Shown one piece after another: positions 1 through 7,720 of a stretch of 56,379 nucleotides of DNA. Where the stretch lies: contig DATISY010000101.1 of assembly GCA_035468285.1 (NCBI GenBank), positions 1 to 56,379 of the forward strand. Reading direction: 5' to 3'. The stretch comes from PALSA-555 sp035468285 (GTDB taxonomy: Bacteria > Actinomycetota > Acidimicrobiia > IMCC26256 > PALSA-555). Under the pieces are notes generated by a model. The model was not told where the DNA came from and searched no databases. It was given only the letters and a program-made list of their open reading frames with translations. How positions within the stretch are numbered: position 1 is the first letter of the stretch; every line of letters begins with the position of its first letter. A program made the position numbers and the translations under genes.

Positions 1-676
1 CGAAGCCGGGCTTGCATTGCACCGCGGTGCCCTGCCGCACCGGCGCGTCGGTGAGGCCGGCGTTCCGGTAGCCCAGGGCGCCCAGGGCGAACGCTTTGGC
101 GCCGGCGGCGTTGGCCGTCGCTTGCGCGTTGATGACCTCGACTCGCACTTGCTGGGGTGGCCGGCCCGGATTGGAGGTCGTCGTTGTCGACAGCGAGGTC
201 GGGGGAGCGGCCGCGCTGGTCGTGGTCGCCTTCGTGTGGTGCGAGGTCGTCGTCGCGTTGACCTTCACCTTGGCGACGAGGACCGCGATCGCCACGCCGG
301 CGATGACGAGCGCGGCGCCTGCCAGGACGCCGAGGAGGAAGGTTCTCATCCGGTGAGCGGGGCGGTGGCGCTGCTGCTGTCGCCGTCGGGTCGGGCGTTC
401 TGCTCCGGCGTCCGTGGCGTCCTCGGCCTCCCCCACCGCGGCCGGGGCGGCGATCGTCGCAGCCTCGGGGCGGACCTCGGTCGAAGCCGGAGGTTCCGCC
501 GTACCGGTTCCCGTCGGGCTGTTGGAGGGATCGCTGGTCCCCGGTATCCGGGACGGAGCGAAGGCACCGTCCGCGACGTGACCGGTCCAGCGTGTTCCGT
601 CCCAGTATCGGAACGCGTGCCGACCGGAAGGATCGGCGGCCCACCGTCCGGCCGATGAGCTGCCTCCGTTGCCCAT
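1..676 (-). CDS. DUF2510 / LytR_C membrane protein, 3' end outside the window
   Basis: Reads from an ATG at 676 off the left edge (225 codons seen). Residues about 10-35 hold a DUF2510-type segment (pattern WAADPSGRHAFRYWDG, then TRWTGHV). A long Pro/Thr/Ala-rich linker and basic stretch follow, then one membrane helix (about 112-136), a Thr/Ser-rich extracellular stalk, and from about 175 the start of a LytR_C-like domain (VRVEVINAQ, then NAAGAKAFALGALGY). LytR_C domains sit outside the membrane in actinobacterial envelope proteins. A GGGGGA ribosome site lies just before the ATG. The exact role is unknown; envelope or cell-wall association is inferred from the domains. Confidence 0.8.
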   Translation of the reverse strand, partial: MGNGGSSSAGRWAADPSGRHAFRYWDGTRWTGHVADGAFAPSRIPGTSDPSNSPTGTGTAEPPASTEVRPEAATIAAPAAVGEAEDATDAGAERPTRRRQQQRHRPAHRMRTFLLGVLAGAALVIAGVAIAVLVAKVKVNATTTSHHTKATTTSAAAPPTSLSTTTTSNPGRPPQQVRVEVINAQATANAAGAKAFALGALGYRNAGLTDAPVRQGTAVQCKPGF

Positions 677-778
677 ACGTCCCCCGAGCAACTCGGTTCG
701 AGTAGACGAACTCTACTGTGTGTGTCGGTACGCGCCAGTGACCCGCTGTGTCGGCTGACGTCCTGGCGTGGGCGTGGG

Positions 779-1234
779 CTATGCGCCACTCGGGCGCCGT
801 TGCATGTTCTCGGCGAGCTGCTCGGCAGTTCGCAGCCAGCCGTCGCGGTGCCGCTCGACCAAGCCTTCTGGAAGCAACGTGTGCTCGATGGTCATGAGCG
901 TCTGATCGTCCCGAACTGGCTCGAGGGTCACGGTCACGACGCTTTCGACTGTGGGGTCGGGCCAGCTTGAGCAGCTCCAGGTGAAGCTCAGCCGGTTCGG
1001 TGGGTCGAGGTCGATGTACCGGCCGACGACGAAATAATGCTCGTCGCCGTCGTCGATGTCGATCCGGAGTCGGCCGCCGACGCTCGCGTCCAGCTCGACC
1101 TTGTTGGCCCGTGCCGGAAAGGGACACATCCAGTCCTTGAGGGCCTCCGCGTCGAGCCACTCCTGGTACACGAGCTCCGGGGGCGCCGGAACCACGCGCT
1201 GTACCACGGCAGCAACGGGTTCGGCCGTGCTCAC
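779..1234 (-). CDS. SRPBCC / AHSA1-family protein
   Basis: A 151-residue START-like protein of the AHSA1 (activator of Hsp90 ATPase homologue) type. Family signs are the N-terminal pattern VPAPPELVYQEWLDAEALKDWM, seen as its first half and WMCPF, the GGRLRIDI turn, and LSFTW followed by a C-terminal helix with GW. Such proteins form a hydrophobic ligand pocket, and in actinobacteria they are usually cotranscribed with an ArsR regulator, as here. The GTG at 1234 was chosen because it overlaps the ArsR stop codon as GTGA, which indicates translational coupling; an upstream start would run into that gene. The ligand is unknown. Confidence 0.88.
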   Translation of the reverse strand: MSTAEPVAAVVQRVVPAPPELVYQEWLDAEALKDWMCPFPARANKVELDASVGGRLRIDIDDGDEHYFVVGRYIDLDPPNRLSFTWSCSSWPDPTVESVVTVTLEPVRDDQTLMTIEHTLLPEGLVERHRDGWLRTAEQLAENMQRRPSGA

Positions 1235-1563
1235 CGCTGACGCTTCTTGCGTTCCAGCCGGCGGATGAGCGCGTCGGTCCGCCGCGACCAGAACGACGTC
1301 TGTTCGTCGATCCACTGCTCGGCGCGTTGTAGCCCGTCCGGTCGCACCGATAGCCAGTGCTCCCGGCCACGGACCTCGCGATGAACGAGGCCCGCGTCCT
1401 CCAAGACCCGGACATGGCGCGCGACGCCGGCGAAGGTCATCGGCAGAGGCTCGGCGAGGTCAGTGATCCGCGCCTCGCCGCCCCGAAGGGCGATGAGCAG
1501 CGCACGGCGCGTGGGATCAGCGAGGGCGGCGTAGGTGCGGTCCAGGACCTGATCTTCAAGCAA
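1231..1563 (-). CDS. ArsR-family winged-helix regulator
   Basis: A 110-residue HTH protein. The N-terminus has the ArsR signature ALADPTRRALLIAL; the recognition region follows (TFAGVARHVRVLEDAGLV), then the wing (REVRGREHWLSV) and a C-terminal helix rich in Trp and Arg. No Cys metal-binding pair is visible, so metal sensing is unlikely; this subgroup usually partners AHSA1 proteins. The start is a TTG at 1563, since the reading frame upstream holds a stop and no ATG or GTG. It is the first gene of a two-gene operon and probably autoregulates through the inverted repeat overlapping its start. Confidence 0.88.
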   Translation of the reverse strand: MLEDQVLDRTYAALADPTRRALLIALRGGEARITDLAEPLPMTFAGVARHVRVLEDAGLVHREVRGREHWLSVRPDGLQRAEQWIDEQTSFWSRRTDALIRRLERKKRQR

Positions 1564-1567
1564 CTTG

Positions 1568-1597
1568 TTGACTATATCGGGGTCGCGTGATAGTTAA
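1568..1597. promoter_or_regulatory. Inverted repeat upstream of the ArsR gene, possible operator
   Basis: TTGACTAT (1568-1575) and ATAGTTAA (1590-1597) form an inverted repeat with one mismatch and a 14-nt spacer. It is AT-rich in a GC-rich window and lies just before the TTG start of the ArsR gene. Autoregulation is inferred from position only. Confidence 0.4.
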
Positions 1598-1667
1598 ACG
1601 AACCCGTTGAATGATGTGGTGACGCGGCCGTCGACGGCTGGGTCGCGACCCGATCGAAGGAGCTGGA

Positions 1668-1979
1668 GTGCCCATCTATCAGACGGCTCACTACCGAGTG
1701 AACGAAGCGGCAGTCGACCGAGTCAAGGAAGCGATCGAGGAGTTCGTTCGCTATGTGGCGCAGAACGAGCCGGGCACGCGGCTCTACTCGTCATGGCAGC
1801 AGAAATACGATCCGACCCGGTTCGTGCATCTCTTCATCTTCGAGGACGATGTCGCTCACCGGGCGCACGGCGAGTCGGTCGCGGTGAGACAGTTCGAGTC
1901 CGTGTACCAGCCCGAGCTTTCCGAGGGGCCGGTGGTGTTCACGGACTATGTGCTCATCGCCACGAATTCCGAGCCGTAA
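1668..1979 (+). CDS. Small ABM-fold (antibiotic biosynthesis monooxygenase-like) protein
   Basis: A 103-residue protein starting at GTG 1668, with AAGGAG 7 nt upstream. The layout is that of the ferredoxin-like ABM dimer: a first strand (IYQTAHYRV), a long helix (VDRVKEAIEEFVRYV), then EPGTRLYSSW and FVHLFIFED, and a second helix. Proteins of this type cleave or oxidise small aromatic or haem-like substrates, or simply act as dimeric binding proteins. No catalytic residue can be fixed from sequence alone. The gene stands alone, divergent from the ArsR pair. Confidence 0.75.
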   Translation: MPIYQTAHYRVNEAAVDRVKEAIEEFVRYVAQNEPGTRLYSSWQQKYDPTRFVHLFIFEDDVAHRAHGESVAVRQFESVYQPELSEGPVVFTDYVLIATNSEP

Positions 1980-2012
1980 GTCGGCGCACCACCCAAGGAC
2001 CCTGGGTGACGG

Positions 2013-2546
2013 CTATCCGGAGGGTACGCCGGGCCGCGCCGGGCTGACGTCGATCGCGCCGTGCCCACAGACCGGTCCGAAGGGCCACCCAACCGATTGG
2101 GTGGTGGCCGCTCCGGGCAGCGTGATGCGGACGCGGGCGGGGGTCGCCTCGCATGTCCCGGTCTGGGACTCGTCGCTCAACGGGATCCCGATCCAGTGCA
2201 GGAGAAAGGAGACACGCCGCCCGGCTGCGACCGTGAGGGGCCGGACCGAGCCCACTCCGCTCGGCGTCACCGTGGTCGGGATCGATGTGCCGTCGGCGGC
2301 GACGAGCTGGAGGGTCGGGCGGCCACCGACCGAGCACCGGACCCGCGACGCATTGGTGAGCACGAGCGGGACGTACCGCTGACCGGCTCCCGCGTCGAGG
2401 CGCGCGAACGAAATATGAAGCTGTGATGTCCGACAGGGGTGAACGGTCGCCCGAGGGCCGGTTGTGGCAGCCGCCTGGCCGGCGACACCCAGCAGGACCG
2501 CCAGTGCGATCAGGGACAGCCGAGTGGCGGTCACCGCCGTCCGCAT
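2013..2546 (-). CDS. Exported DUF4232-family protein
   Basis: Starts best at ATG 2546, which gives a short basic N-terminus and a signal peptide (LSLIALAVLLGVAGQAAA). The mature part shows the DUF4232 pattern: an early Cys (HPCRTSQL), the core LVLTNASRVRCSVGG with its paired Cys, LQLVAADG, and a late Cys pair (GTCEA, GPVCGHG). DUF4232 proteins are secreted beta-sandwich proteins of actinobacteria without a known activity. An alternative start at 2591 would overlap the stop of the upstream ParB-like gene but would put 15 extra residues before the signal peptide. Confidence 0.8.
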   Translation of the reverse strand: MRTAVTATRLSLIALAVLLGVAGQAAATTGPRATVHPCRTSQLHISFARLDAGAGQRYVPLVLTNASRVRCSVGGRPTLQLVAADGTSIPTTVTPSGVGSVRPLTVAAGRRVSFLLHWIGIPLSDESQTGTCEATPARVRITLPGAATTQSVGWPFGPVCGHGAIDVSPARPGVPSG

Positions 2547-2587
2547 CTCAATGCCAGAACGCAACCATCGTCGGAACGGTTCCCAGG

Positions 2588-3385
2588 TCACGGCGCGCCG
2601 CGCAGCGCCTGCTTCGGGTCCTGGTCGAGCTGGTGCAGCTTGGCGATCATCTTGTCGAACGTGTCGTCGAACGAGTACTGCTTCCGGGCCCGTTTGAGCG
2701 GGTTGGCGTACGAGATGATCTGGGCGCCGACGTACTCATGCCACACCCCGAGCTCTTTCAGCTGGCTCGTCACCGAGCGCACCAGGCCGTGGGCCTCGAC
2801 AACCCGCGAGGCCCGCGCCTCTCGGATCGTCAGGCACTCACTGAGCGGCTGGTCCATGAAGCTGTCGCACTTCCGCAGGATCGGCTCGTATGCGCTGCCC
2901 GCCAGGCGACCCGACTCGGCGTAGGCGAGGCCCAGGGTGACGTAGTGCGCCTGCTGGACCGAGTCGACGATCTCGGCGTGGTCCTCCGTCCACGTGGGCT
3001 GGGTCTCGACCAACTCCCGGTAGATGGACAGTGCGACGGCGGACCGCTCCCGGATGTTGGGTTCCTTCTCGACGTTGAGGGTGAGCATCCGCCGCGCCGC
3101 GGAGCGAGGCGCGATGACGGCGGGGACGCGTCGGAGGCCGAGCTCCTTCGCGGCGAGCAGCCGGTGCTGGCCGTCGATGACCAGATACCCGCCGCCGTCC
3201 TCCCGCTCGACGACCACGAGCGGAACGAGGAACCCGACCCGCTCGACCGAGTCGGTGAGCCGCTTCACGTGCGTGTCGCTGGGCTTCCGCTGGTGCGAGA
3301 TCACGTCCACGCTGGCGATTGGGAGTACCGCGAACGTGAGGTCACGACGATTGGCGGGGTCCTTGAACGCCAGCTCAGCATCCAT
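2588..3385 (-). CDS. ParB/sulfiredoxin-fold domain protein
   Basis: A 265-residue protein with an N-terminal ParB-like domain: the pattern RKPSDTHVKRLTDSVERVG, then LVVVEREDGGGYLVIDGQHR and LLAAKELGLRRVPAVI. The DGQHRLLAA stretch is the nucleotide-binding/ParB box. The C-terminal 150 residues are helical and not recognised. There is no ParA partner and no parS-like site nearby, so a role in chromosome partition is unlikely; many such stand-alone proteins occur in mobile or phage-like contexts, but none is visible here. Its stop precedes the DUF4232 gene by 41 nt on the same strand, so they may be cotranscribed. Confidence 0.75.
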   Translation of the reverse strand: MDAELAFKDPANRRDLTFAVLPIASVDVISHQRKPSDTHVKRLTDSVERVGFLVPLVVVEREDGGGYLVIDGQHRLLAAKELGLRRVPAVIAPRSAARRMLTLNVEKEPNIRERSAVALSIYRELVETQPTWTEDHAEIVDSVQQAHYVTLGLAYAESGRLAGSAYEPILRKCDSFMDQPLSECLTIREARASRVVEAHGLVRSVTSQLKELGVWHEYVGAQIISYANPLKRARKQYSFDDTFDKMIAKLHQLDQDPKQALRGAP

Positions 3386-3523
3386 CGCGGTCGAGCGTAC
3401 TGCGACCGGCAGCGGCCCCAGTGGGTGTGGCGCGTCAGACCCGCGCCTTCTCGTAGCGCGCGACCTCGTTCTACAGCTGAAGCAATGCTCGGAGGTCGGA
3501 GTAACCGGCGGTCGGCGCCCGCG

Positions 3524-3667
3524 TCAACTCGTTGTCGGGTACATGAGCGAGTCACTGCCGGTCGGCTCATGGCTGAGCGCCACGATGTGGCCGAACTCGT
3601 GCGTTTGCGCGTCGTCCGCCCGGGTGGTCTCGCCGCCGCGGGCTCCCTGCGGTGAAGCCACATCCAT
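3524..3667 (-). pseudogene. Remnant of a metzincin (matrixin-like) metalloprotease C-terminus
   Basis: The minus strand encodes a 47-codon frame whose last 25 residues read HEFGHIVALSH, then EPTGSDSLMYPTTS and a stop. This is the zinc-binding helix (HExxHxxxxxH with all three His) plus the Met-turn (SLMYP) of metzincin proteases. The usual Gly at position 8 of the motif is Ala. The roughly 150-residue catalytic domain that should precede it is missing in every frame: upstream sequence reads into the neighbouring gene. I read it as a truncated remnant; a short expressed peptide cannot be excluded. Confidence 0.6.
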
Positions 3668-3748
3668 CGTCAGGTCCGAATCTCGGCGCTTCGTTCGGGC
3701 ACCTGAGCCGCGCTTCGGGCGATCGGATGCCTGCGATCGTGGGCGTGT

Positions 3749-3787
3749 CGGTTTGACTCGCGGGTCGCGTACCCGCGAGTCGAACCG
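3749..3787 (-). terminator. Strong hairpin downstream of the 98-residue protein gene
   Basis: A 16-bp stem (3749-3764 with 3772-3787, one imperfect pair) closes a 7-nt loop; the core is GACTCGCGGG paired with CCCGCGAGTC. It lies 13 nt after the stop of the minus-strand gene at 3801, so a transcription terminator is the simplest reading, although no T-run follows. Confidence 0.6.
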
Positions 3788-3800
3788 AGCCTGTGTCGTT

Positions 3801-4097
3801 CTACGACGCGTGGTAGCCGATCACCTGGAACCAGGCCATCCGGCTGGGTTCGGGGAGGCCGACCTCCCCGAGTGCCGGGCCCAGACGGGTCCGCATGAAC
3901 TCGTCCTGGGCGCCCATGTTGTCCCAGACCTCGACGACCATCAACCCGCCGCCCTCGCTGATCCCACCGACGTGGCTGCGCATACCGGCCGGCCAGTCGC
4001 CCTGGCCGCCCGTCGGGTCGATTCCGAGCTTCTTGTTGACGGCGTCGTACTGGTCCTTCGTGACGCCCTGGAACTCCAGGATCAATGTGTCTGCCAT
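3801..4097 (-). CDS. Small dimeric alpha-beta-barrel-like protein
   Basis: A 98-residue protein starting at ATG 4097, with GGGAGG 7 nt upstream. The pattern is ADTLILEFQGVTKDQYDAV, then GDWPAGMRSHVGG, LMVVEVWDNMGAQDEFM and a last strand with WFQVIGY. It resembles the actinobacterial hypothetical proteins related to the ABM fold that act as small homodimers. No active-site residue can be assigned and no neighbour suggests a substrate. It is followed by a strong hairpin. Confidence 0.7.
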   Translation of the reverse strand: MADTLILEFQGVTKDQYDAVNKKLGIDPTGGQGDWPAGMRSHVGGISEGGGLMVVEVWDNMGAQDEFMRTRLGPALGEVGLPEPSRMAWFQVIGYHAS

Positions 4098-4296
4098 GTT
4101 GGCCTCCCGTTGTCCGCCGGCTGGTTGCCGGAACCTGTTGCCACGCCCCGCCGGCGGATCACCGGTCGGCGCCGCCATCGTCTCACGGGGCGACGCGGGT
4201 CCGTCAACTGGACCGGCCGTAGCGGCGGTGACCTGTTTACGATCGCGTGCGCCCGTGCGCCACAGGGCACGACGCGAGAAGCCGCGTGGGGGGTCG

Positions 4297-4806
4297 ATGA
4301 TGTCGAATCCGAACTGGGCCGAGGTGCTCACGGCGGTCGCGACCGCGGTCGGCGCGCTCGGCCTGCTCGGAGCGATCGGCGCGGCGTTCTTCGCCGCGCA
4401 GCAGGTTCGGGAGGCCCGTCACTCTCGTCAAGCCCAGATGGCTGCTGACTTCCTCCGCCGCTGGGACGAGGACGCGCTGGTCGAGACGCGTCACCTCGTC
4501 GCCTCGTACAAGTCCGGCGCAAAGCTCGCGGCCGCGTTCCAGGGCTTCATCGAGAAGAACTCCGTCCAGGCGTTCGTGCTGTACCGCGAGCTCGACTATT
4601 TCGAGCAGCTCGGGGCGCTCGAGAGCGTCGGAGCCTTCAACTTCGAGCTCATCCGTGTTCTGCTCGGCCGACGGCTGATCGACCGGTGGGAGCTGTGGAA
4701 GCCCTCGATCGATGCGATGGGCGACGGCACGTATCCGATGTTCGAAATGCTGGTCAACCGGATGCGAACCGCGCTGGGCGACGACGGACCTGTGGGGTCC
4801 CGCTAG
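4297..4806 (+). CDS. DUF4760-like membrane-anchored protein
   Basis: A 169-residue protein with an N-terminal membrane helix (about residues 10-33, AVATAVGALGLLGAIGAAFF), then QQVREARHSRQAQMAADFLRRW and a helical cytoplasmic part with YRELDYFEQLG. This order matches the DUF4760 family of membrane-anchored proteins of unknown function. Two adjacent ATGs (4297, 4300) are possible starts behind a run of Gs. Its stop overlaps the stop of the esterase remnant on the other strand. Confidence 0.65.
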   Translation: MMSNPNWAEVLTAVATAVGALGLLGAIGAAFFAAQQVREARHSRQAQMAADFLRRWDEDALVETRHLVASYKSGAKLAAAFQGFIEKNSVQAFVLYRELDYFEQLGALESVGAFNFELIRVLLGRRLIDRWELWKPSIDAMGDGTYPMFEMLVNRMRTALGDDGPVGSR

Positions 4807-5100
4807 TCGCGCCGTGCCGTCACGAACGCGTCCAACAGGATCCCGGTGGCGTCGAGATCCGTGACGACAGGCCCGGCGATCCGCGACGGGAGGTACGGGG
4901 CGCCCCCCGGGCCAGGTATGGCCGTCGCCGTCGACCCGGTAGAGGGGACACCGACGGCCGGTCCGGGGCGGTCCAGGCGAGCCGGGTGACCGACAAGCCG
5001 GCGTTGCTGGTGACATCGGCTCGACAGCCGGTGTGGGCGAGCAACCGTTCGCCGCGGCCCGGCCGGCCTGGCCGCGTGACGCGCACGGCGCGCGGCGACC
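4803..5100 (-). pseudogene. 3' fragment of a poly(3-hydroxybutyrate)-depolymerase-like esterase, frameshifted
   Basis: Reading the minus strand across frames gives AANGC, then RADVTSNAGLSVTRLAW, then LYRVDGDGHTWPGG, then APYLPSRIAG and TDLDATGILLDAF before the stop at 4803. This is the C-terminal third of the LpqC/PHB-depolymerase esterase family, including the catalytic His in GDGHTWPGG. The pieces lie in different frames. One extra C in the CCCC at 4944-4947 and one extra G in the six-G run at 4903-4908 account for two of the breaks; another lies near 5040. No N-terminal part with the nucleophile Ser is present. It is a decayed gene unless the homopolymers are sequencing errors. Confidence 0.65.
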
Positions 5101-5111
5101 CGCCCGAGGGG

Positions 5112-5351
5112 ACTGATCGGGCCACCAGCAAAGCCTCCACCCAGGCGGACACGCGGTACCGGAACTGGGCGGCGGCGCTGGTGAACACGCCGTCCGATGA
5201 GTGGGGGTCCACACCGTCCGTCGTCGAATCGCTCGCCGCGGCCCACGCCTTCGATGCCACCGCCACGGCGCTCAAGACCCAGTTCGTGAACCAGTTCAAC
5301 CCGCTCGCCGCCCAGTTCGGGCTGCCCACCTGGTCGGAAGCGGACTTCTAG
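5112..5351 (+). pseudogene. C-terminal fragment of an unrecognised protein
   Basis: The plus frame ending at 5351 reads protein-like only from about 5115: QADTRYRNWAAALVNTPSDE, then STPSVVESLAAAHAFDATAT and FNPLAAQFGLPTWSEADF. Upstream of this the same frame becomes low-complexity antisense of the esterase fragment, and no convincing start with a ribosome site exists (a GTG at 4988 is possible). I do not recognise the family. It looks like the 3' part of a gene that has lost its 5' half. Confidence 0.35.
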
Positions 5352-5425
5352 CTCCCAGCCGCGCCCCGTCGGGCTCGGGCCTGCGTCAGAGGTCCGCTGG
5401 GCACACAGCATCCCAGCGCGGCAGG

Positions 5426-5929
5426 ATGGCGGCCGTGGAGCAGCATCACCTCGTTGTCGAGATCCCGCGGGGCTCACGGAACAAGTACGAGGTGGACCAC
5501 AACACCGGCGACGTCTGGCTGGATCGGCGGCTCTTCACCTCGATGCAATACCCGGCGGACTACGGCTACCTGGTCCAGACGCTGGGCGAGGACGGGGATC
5601 CCCTCGATGGTCTCGTCCTCGTGGACGAGCCCACCTTTCCCGGCTGTCACGTCGCGGTGCGCGCCGTCGGCGTCATCTGGATGACGGACGAAGCGGGGCC
5701 TGACGCCAAGATCCTCTGCGTCCCCGCCGGCGACCCCCGGTGGGCCGACGTCGTGGACGTCCAGGACCTACCCCGGCATCTCGTCGCCGAGATCGAGCAC
5801 TTCTTCGAGCGGTACAAGGACATCGAGCCGGGCAAGCAGTCCGAGATGGGCGGGTTCGACGGCGCGGACGCTGCGCAACGCACGATTGACGAAGCCCGAG
5901 ACCGGTATCTCGCCACGTCCGAGCACTAG
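5426..5929 (+). CDS. ppa: Inorganic pyrophosphatase (family I)
   Basis: A 167-residue soluble pyrophosphatase that hydrolyses PPi to two phosphates with Mg2+. Family signatures are EIPRGSRNKYEVDH near the N-terminus, the substrate Tyr residues in YPADYGY, the metal-binding Asp cluster EDGDPLDGLVLVDEPTFPGC, DAKILCVPAGDPRW, and the C-terminal YKDIEPGK. The start may be ATG 5426 or the GTG at 5435, which has AGGATGG at a better distance. It lies 21 nt upstream of an acyl-CoA synthetase on the same strand, which fits removal of the PPi made by that enzyme. Confidence 0.95.
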   Translation: MAAVEQHHLVVEIPRGSRNKYEVDHNTGDVWLDRRLFTSMQYPADYGYLVQTLGEDGDPLDGLVLVDEPTFPGCHVAVRAVGVIWMTDEAGPDAKILCVPAGDPRWADVVDVQDLPRHLVAEIEHFFERYKDIEPGKQSEMGGFDGADAAQRTIDEARDRYLATSEH

Positions 5930-5950
5930 CCACCACGGGGAAGGGAACGA

Positions 5951-7675
5951 ATGAGCAGCGCGGAACCGCCGACGATCGCCGAGCTCCATGCCGGGCTCAC
6001 CGCGCCAGGCGAGCCGTTCGAGACTGCCGAGGCGAACGTGCGCGGCGTCTCGACCCGGGTGTGGGCCAACGCCCCGGCATCTCTCGTTGCGGTCCTCACC
6101 CAGAGCCGCGGCCACGGTGATCTCGACTTCCTCGTCTACGAAGGGGAGCACTGGACCTTCGAGGATCACTACCGCGCCGCGGCGAGGGTCGCGCATGTCC
6201 TCCGGGACCGATACGGCGTCGAGAACGGTGACCGTGTCGCCGTCGCGATGCGGAATCTTCCGGAGTGGTCCGTGGGCTTCTGGGGTGCGGCCGCCGCCGG
6301 CGCCGTCGTCGTCCCGCTCAACGCATGGTGGACCGGGCCTGAGCTGGCGTACGGGCTCCGGGACTCGGGCACGAAGGTGCTCTTCTGTGACCAGCAGCGG
6401 CTCGATCGCCTCGCGCCCGAGCTGGCGCAGCTCGAGGGACTGCAGGTCGTCGTCGCCCGCCCCGACCGCGAGACCCTCGGGTCGGGCGTGACCGACATGG
6501 CGGACCTGCTGGGCGAGATCCCCGTGGACATCGAGCTCCCGGCGGTCGAGATCGGCCCCGACGACGACGCCACCATCTTCTATACGTCAGGGACGACGGG
6601 CGAGCCCAAAGGGGTCCTCGGAACCCAACGCAACATCTGCACGAACCTGATCAGCCTCGGGTTCGTCACCATCCGGGGTGCCCGCCGCAGCGCAGGCACG
6701 GAGCTGTCCCGCCCGGCGACGGGCCGCAACGTCTACCTGCTGTCCGTGCCCTTCTTCCACGCGACGGGATGCCACTCGGTGCTCGTCGCCAATCTCGCCG
6801 CAGGCAACGAGCTCGTCATCATGCACAAGTGGGACCCGGGGCGTGCCCTCGAACTCATCGAGCAGGAGCGGGTCACGACGTTCGGTGGGGTGCCCGCGAT
6901 GGTCTGGCAGGCTATGGAGCATCCCGACTTCGAGCAGCGAGACCTCTCCAGCCTCCGAAACGTCGCGTACGGCGGCGCCCCCGCAGCGCCCGAGCTCGTG
7001 CGCGCCATCGAGGAGCGGTTCCCCGGTCGGAGTCCCAGCAACGGCTACGGCCTCACGGAGACGTCGTCGGTCACCACCATGAACGCCGGTGTCGACTACA
7101 TCCGTCACCCCGAGAGCGTCGGTGTGCCCGTCCCCGTCTGCGAGGTCAAGGTCGTCGATGACGGTGGCCGAGCCCTGCCCAACGGCGAGATCGGCGAGCT
7201 GTGGATCAAGGGACCGAACGTCGTCAAGGGGTACTGGAACAAGCCGTCCGAGACCGCGGCGTCGTTCAGCGAAGGCTGGCTGCACTCTGGTGACGTGGCC
7301 CGAATCGACGACGAAGGCTTTGTCTACATCGTCGACCGGGCCAAGGACCTCGTCATACGCGGCGGGGAGAACATCTCGTCGGTCGAGGTCGAAGCCGCCC
7401 TCTTCGAGCACCCCGCCGTCACCGACGCCGCCGTGATCGGGACACCCCACCCGGTCCTCGGCGAAGAAGTCGCCGCCGTGGTCCACACCGCACCCGGCAT
7501 GACCGTGACCGACGACGAGCTCCGCGAGCACGTCGCGGCGCGGCTCGCCGCCTTCAAGGTCCCGGTCCGCATCTGGTTCTCCGACGAGCCACTCCCGCGC
7601 AACCCGGCCGGCAAGATCCTCAAGCGCGAGCTGAAGCAGGAGTTCGCCGGACGGGTGGAATCGCCGGGTGCATAA
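5951..7675 (+). CDS. Acyl-CoA synthetase, AMP-forming (class I adenylating enzyme)
   Basis: A 574-residue ANL-superfamily enzyme that activates a carboxylic acid to acyl-AMP and then to the CoA thioester. Visible motifs are the P-loop-like A3 motif FYTSGTTGEPKGV (about 209-221), GYGLTETSSVTTMN, the YG-type and SGD motif GWLHSGDVARID, the hinge region VDRAKDLVIRGGENISSVEV, and the A10 catalytic Lys in PAGKILKREL. The length suits medium- or long-chain fatty acyl-CoA synthetases; substrate chain length cannot be read from sequence. A GGGGAAGGGAACG site precedes ATG 5951. Its neighbours (pyrophosphatase, P450) suggest a catabolic or lipid-modifying block. Confidence 0.93.
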   Translation: MSSAEPPTIAELHAGLTAPGEPFETAEANVRGVSTRVWANAPASLVAVLTQSRGHGDLDFLVYEGEHWTFEDHYRAAARVAHVLRDRYGVENGDRVAVAMRNLPEWSVGFWGAAAAGAVVVPLNAWWTGPELAYGLRDSGTKVLFCDQQRLDRLAPELAQLEGLQVVVARPDRETLGSGVTDMADLLGEIPVDIELPAVEIGPDDDATIFYTSGTTGEPKGVLGTQRNICTNLISLGFVTIRGARRSAGTELSRPATGRNVYLLSVPFFHATGCHSVLVANLAAGNELVIMHKWDPGRALELIEQERVTTFGGVPAMVWQAMEHPDFEQRDLSSLRNVAYGGAPAAPELVRAIEERFPGRSPSNGYGLTETSSVTTMNAGVDYIRHPESVGVPVPVCEVKVVDDGGRALPNGEIGELWIKGPNVVKGYWNKPSETAASFSEGWLHSGDVARIDDEGFVYIVDRAKDLVIRGGENISSVEVEAALFEHPAVTDAAVIGTPHPVLGEEVAAVVHTAPGMTVTDDELREHVAARLAAFKVPVRIWFSDEPLPRNPAGKILKRELKQEFAGRVESPGA

Positions 7676-7720
7676 AGAAGCCGTCGGGGCGTCGGCCCCC
7701 GGACCGCAACCCCCCGCTGG

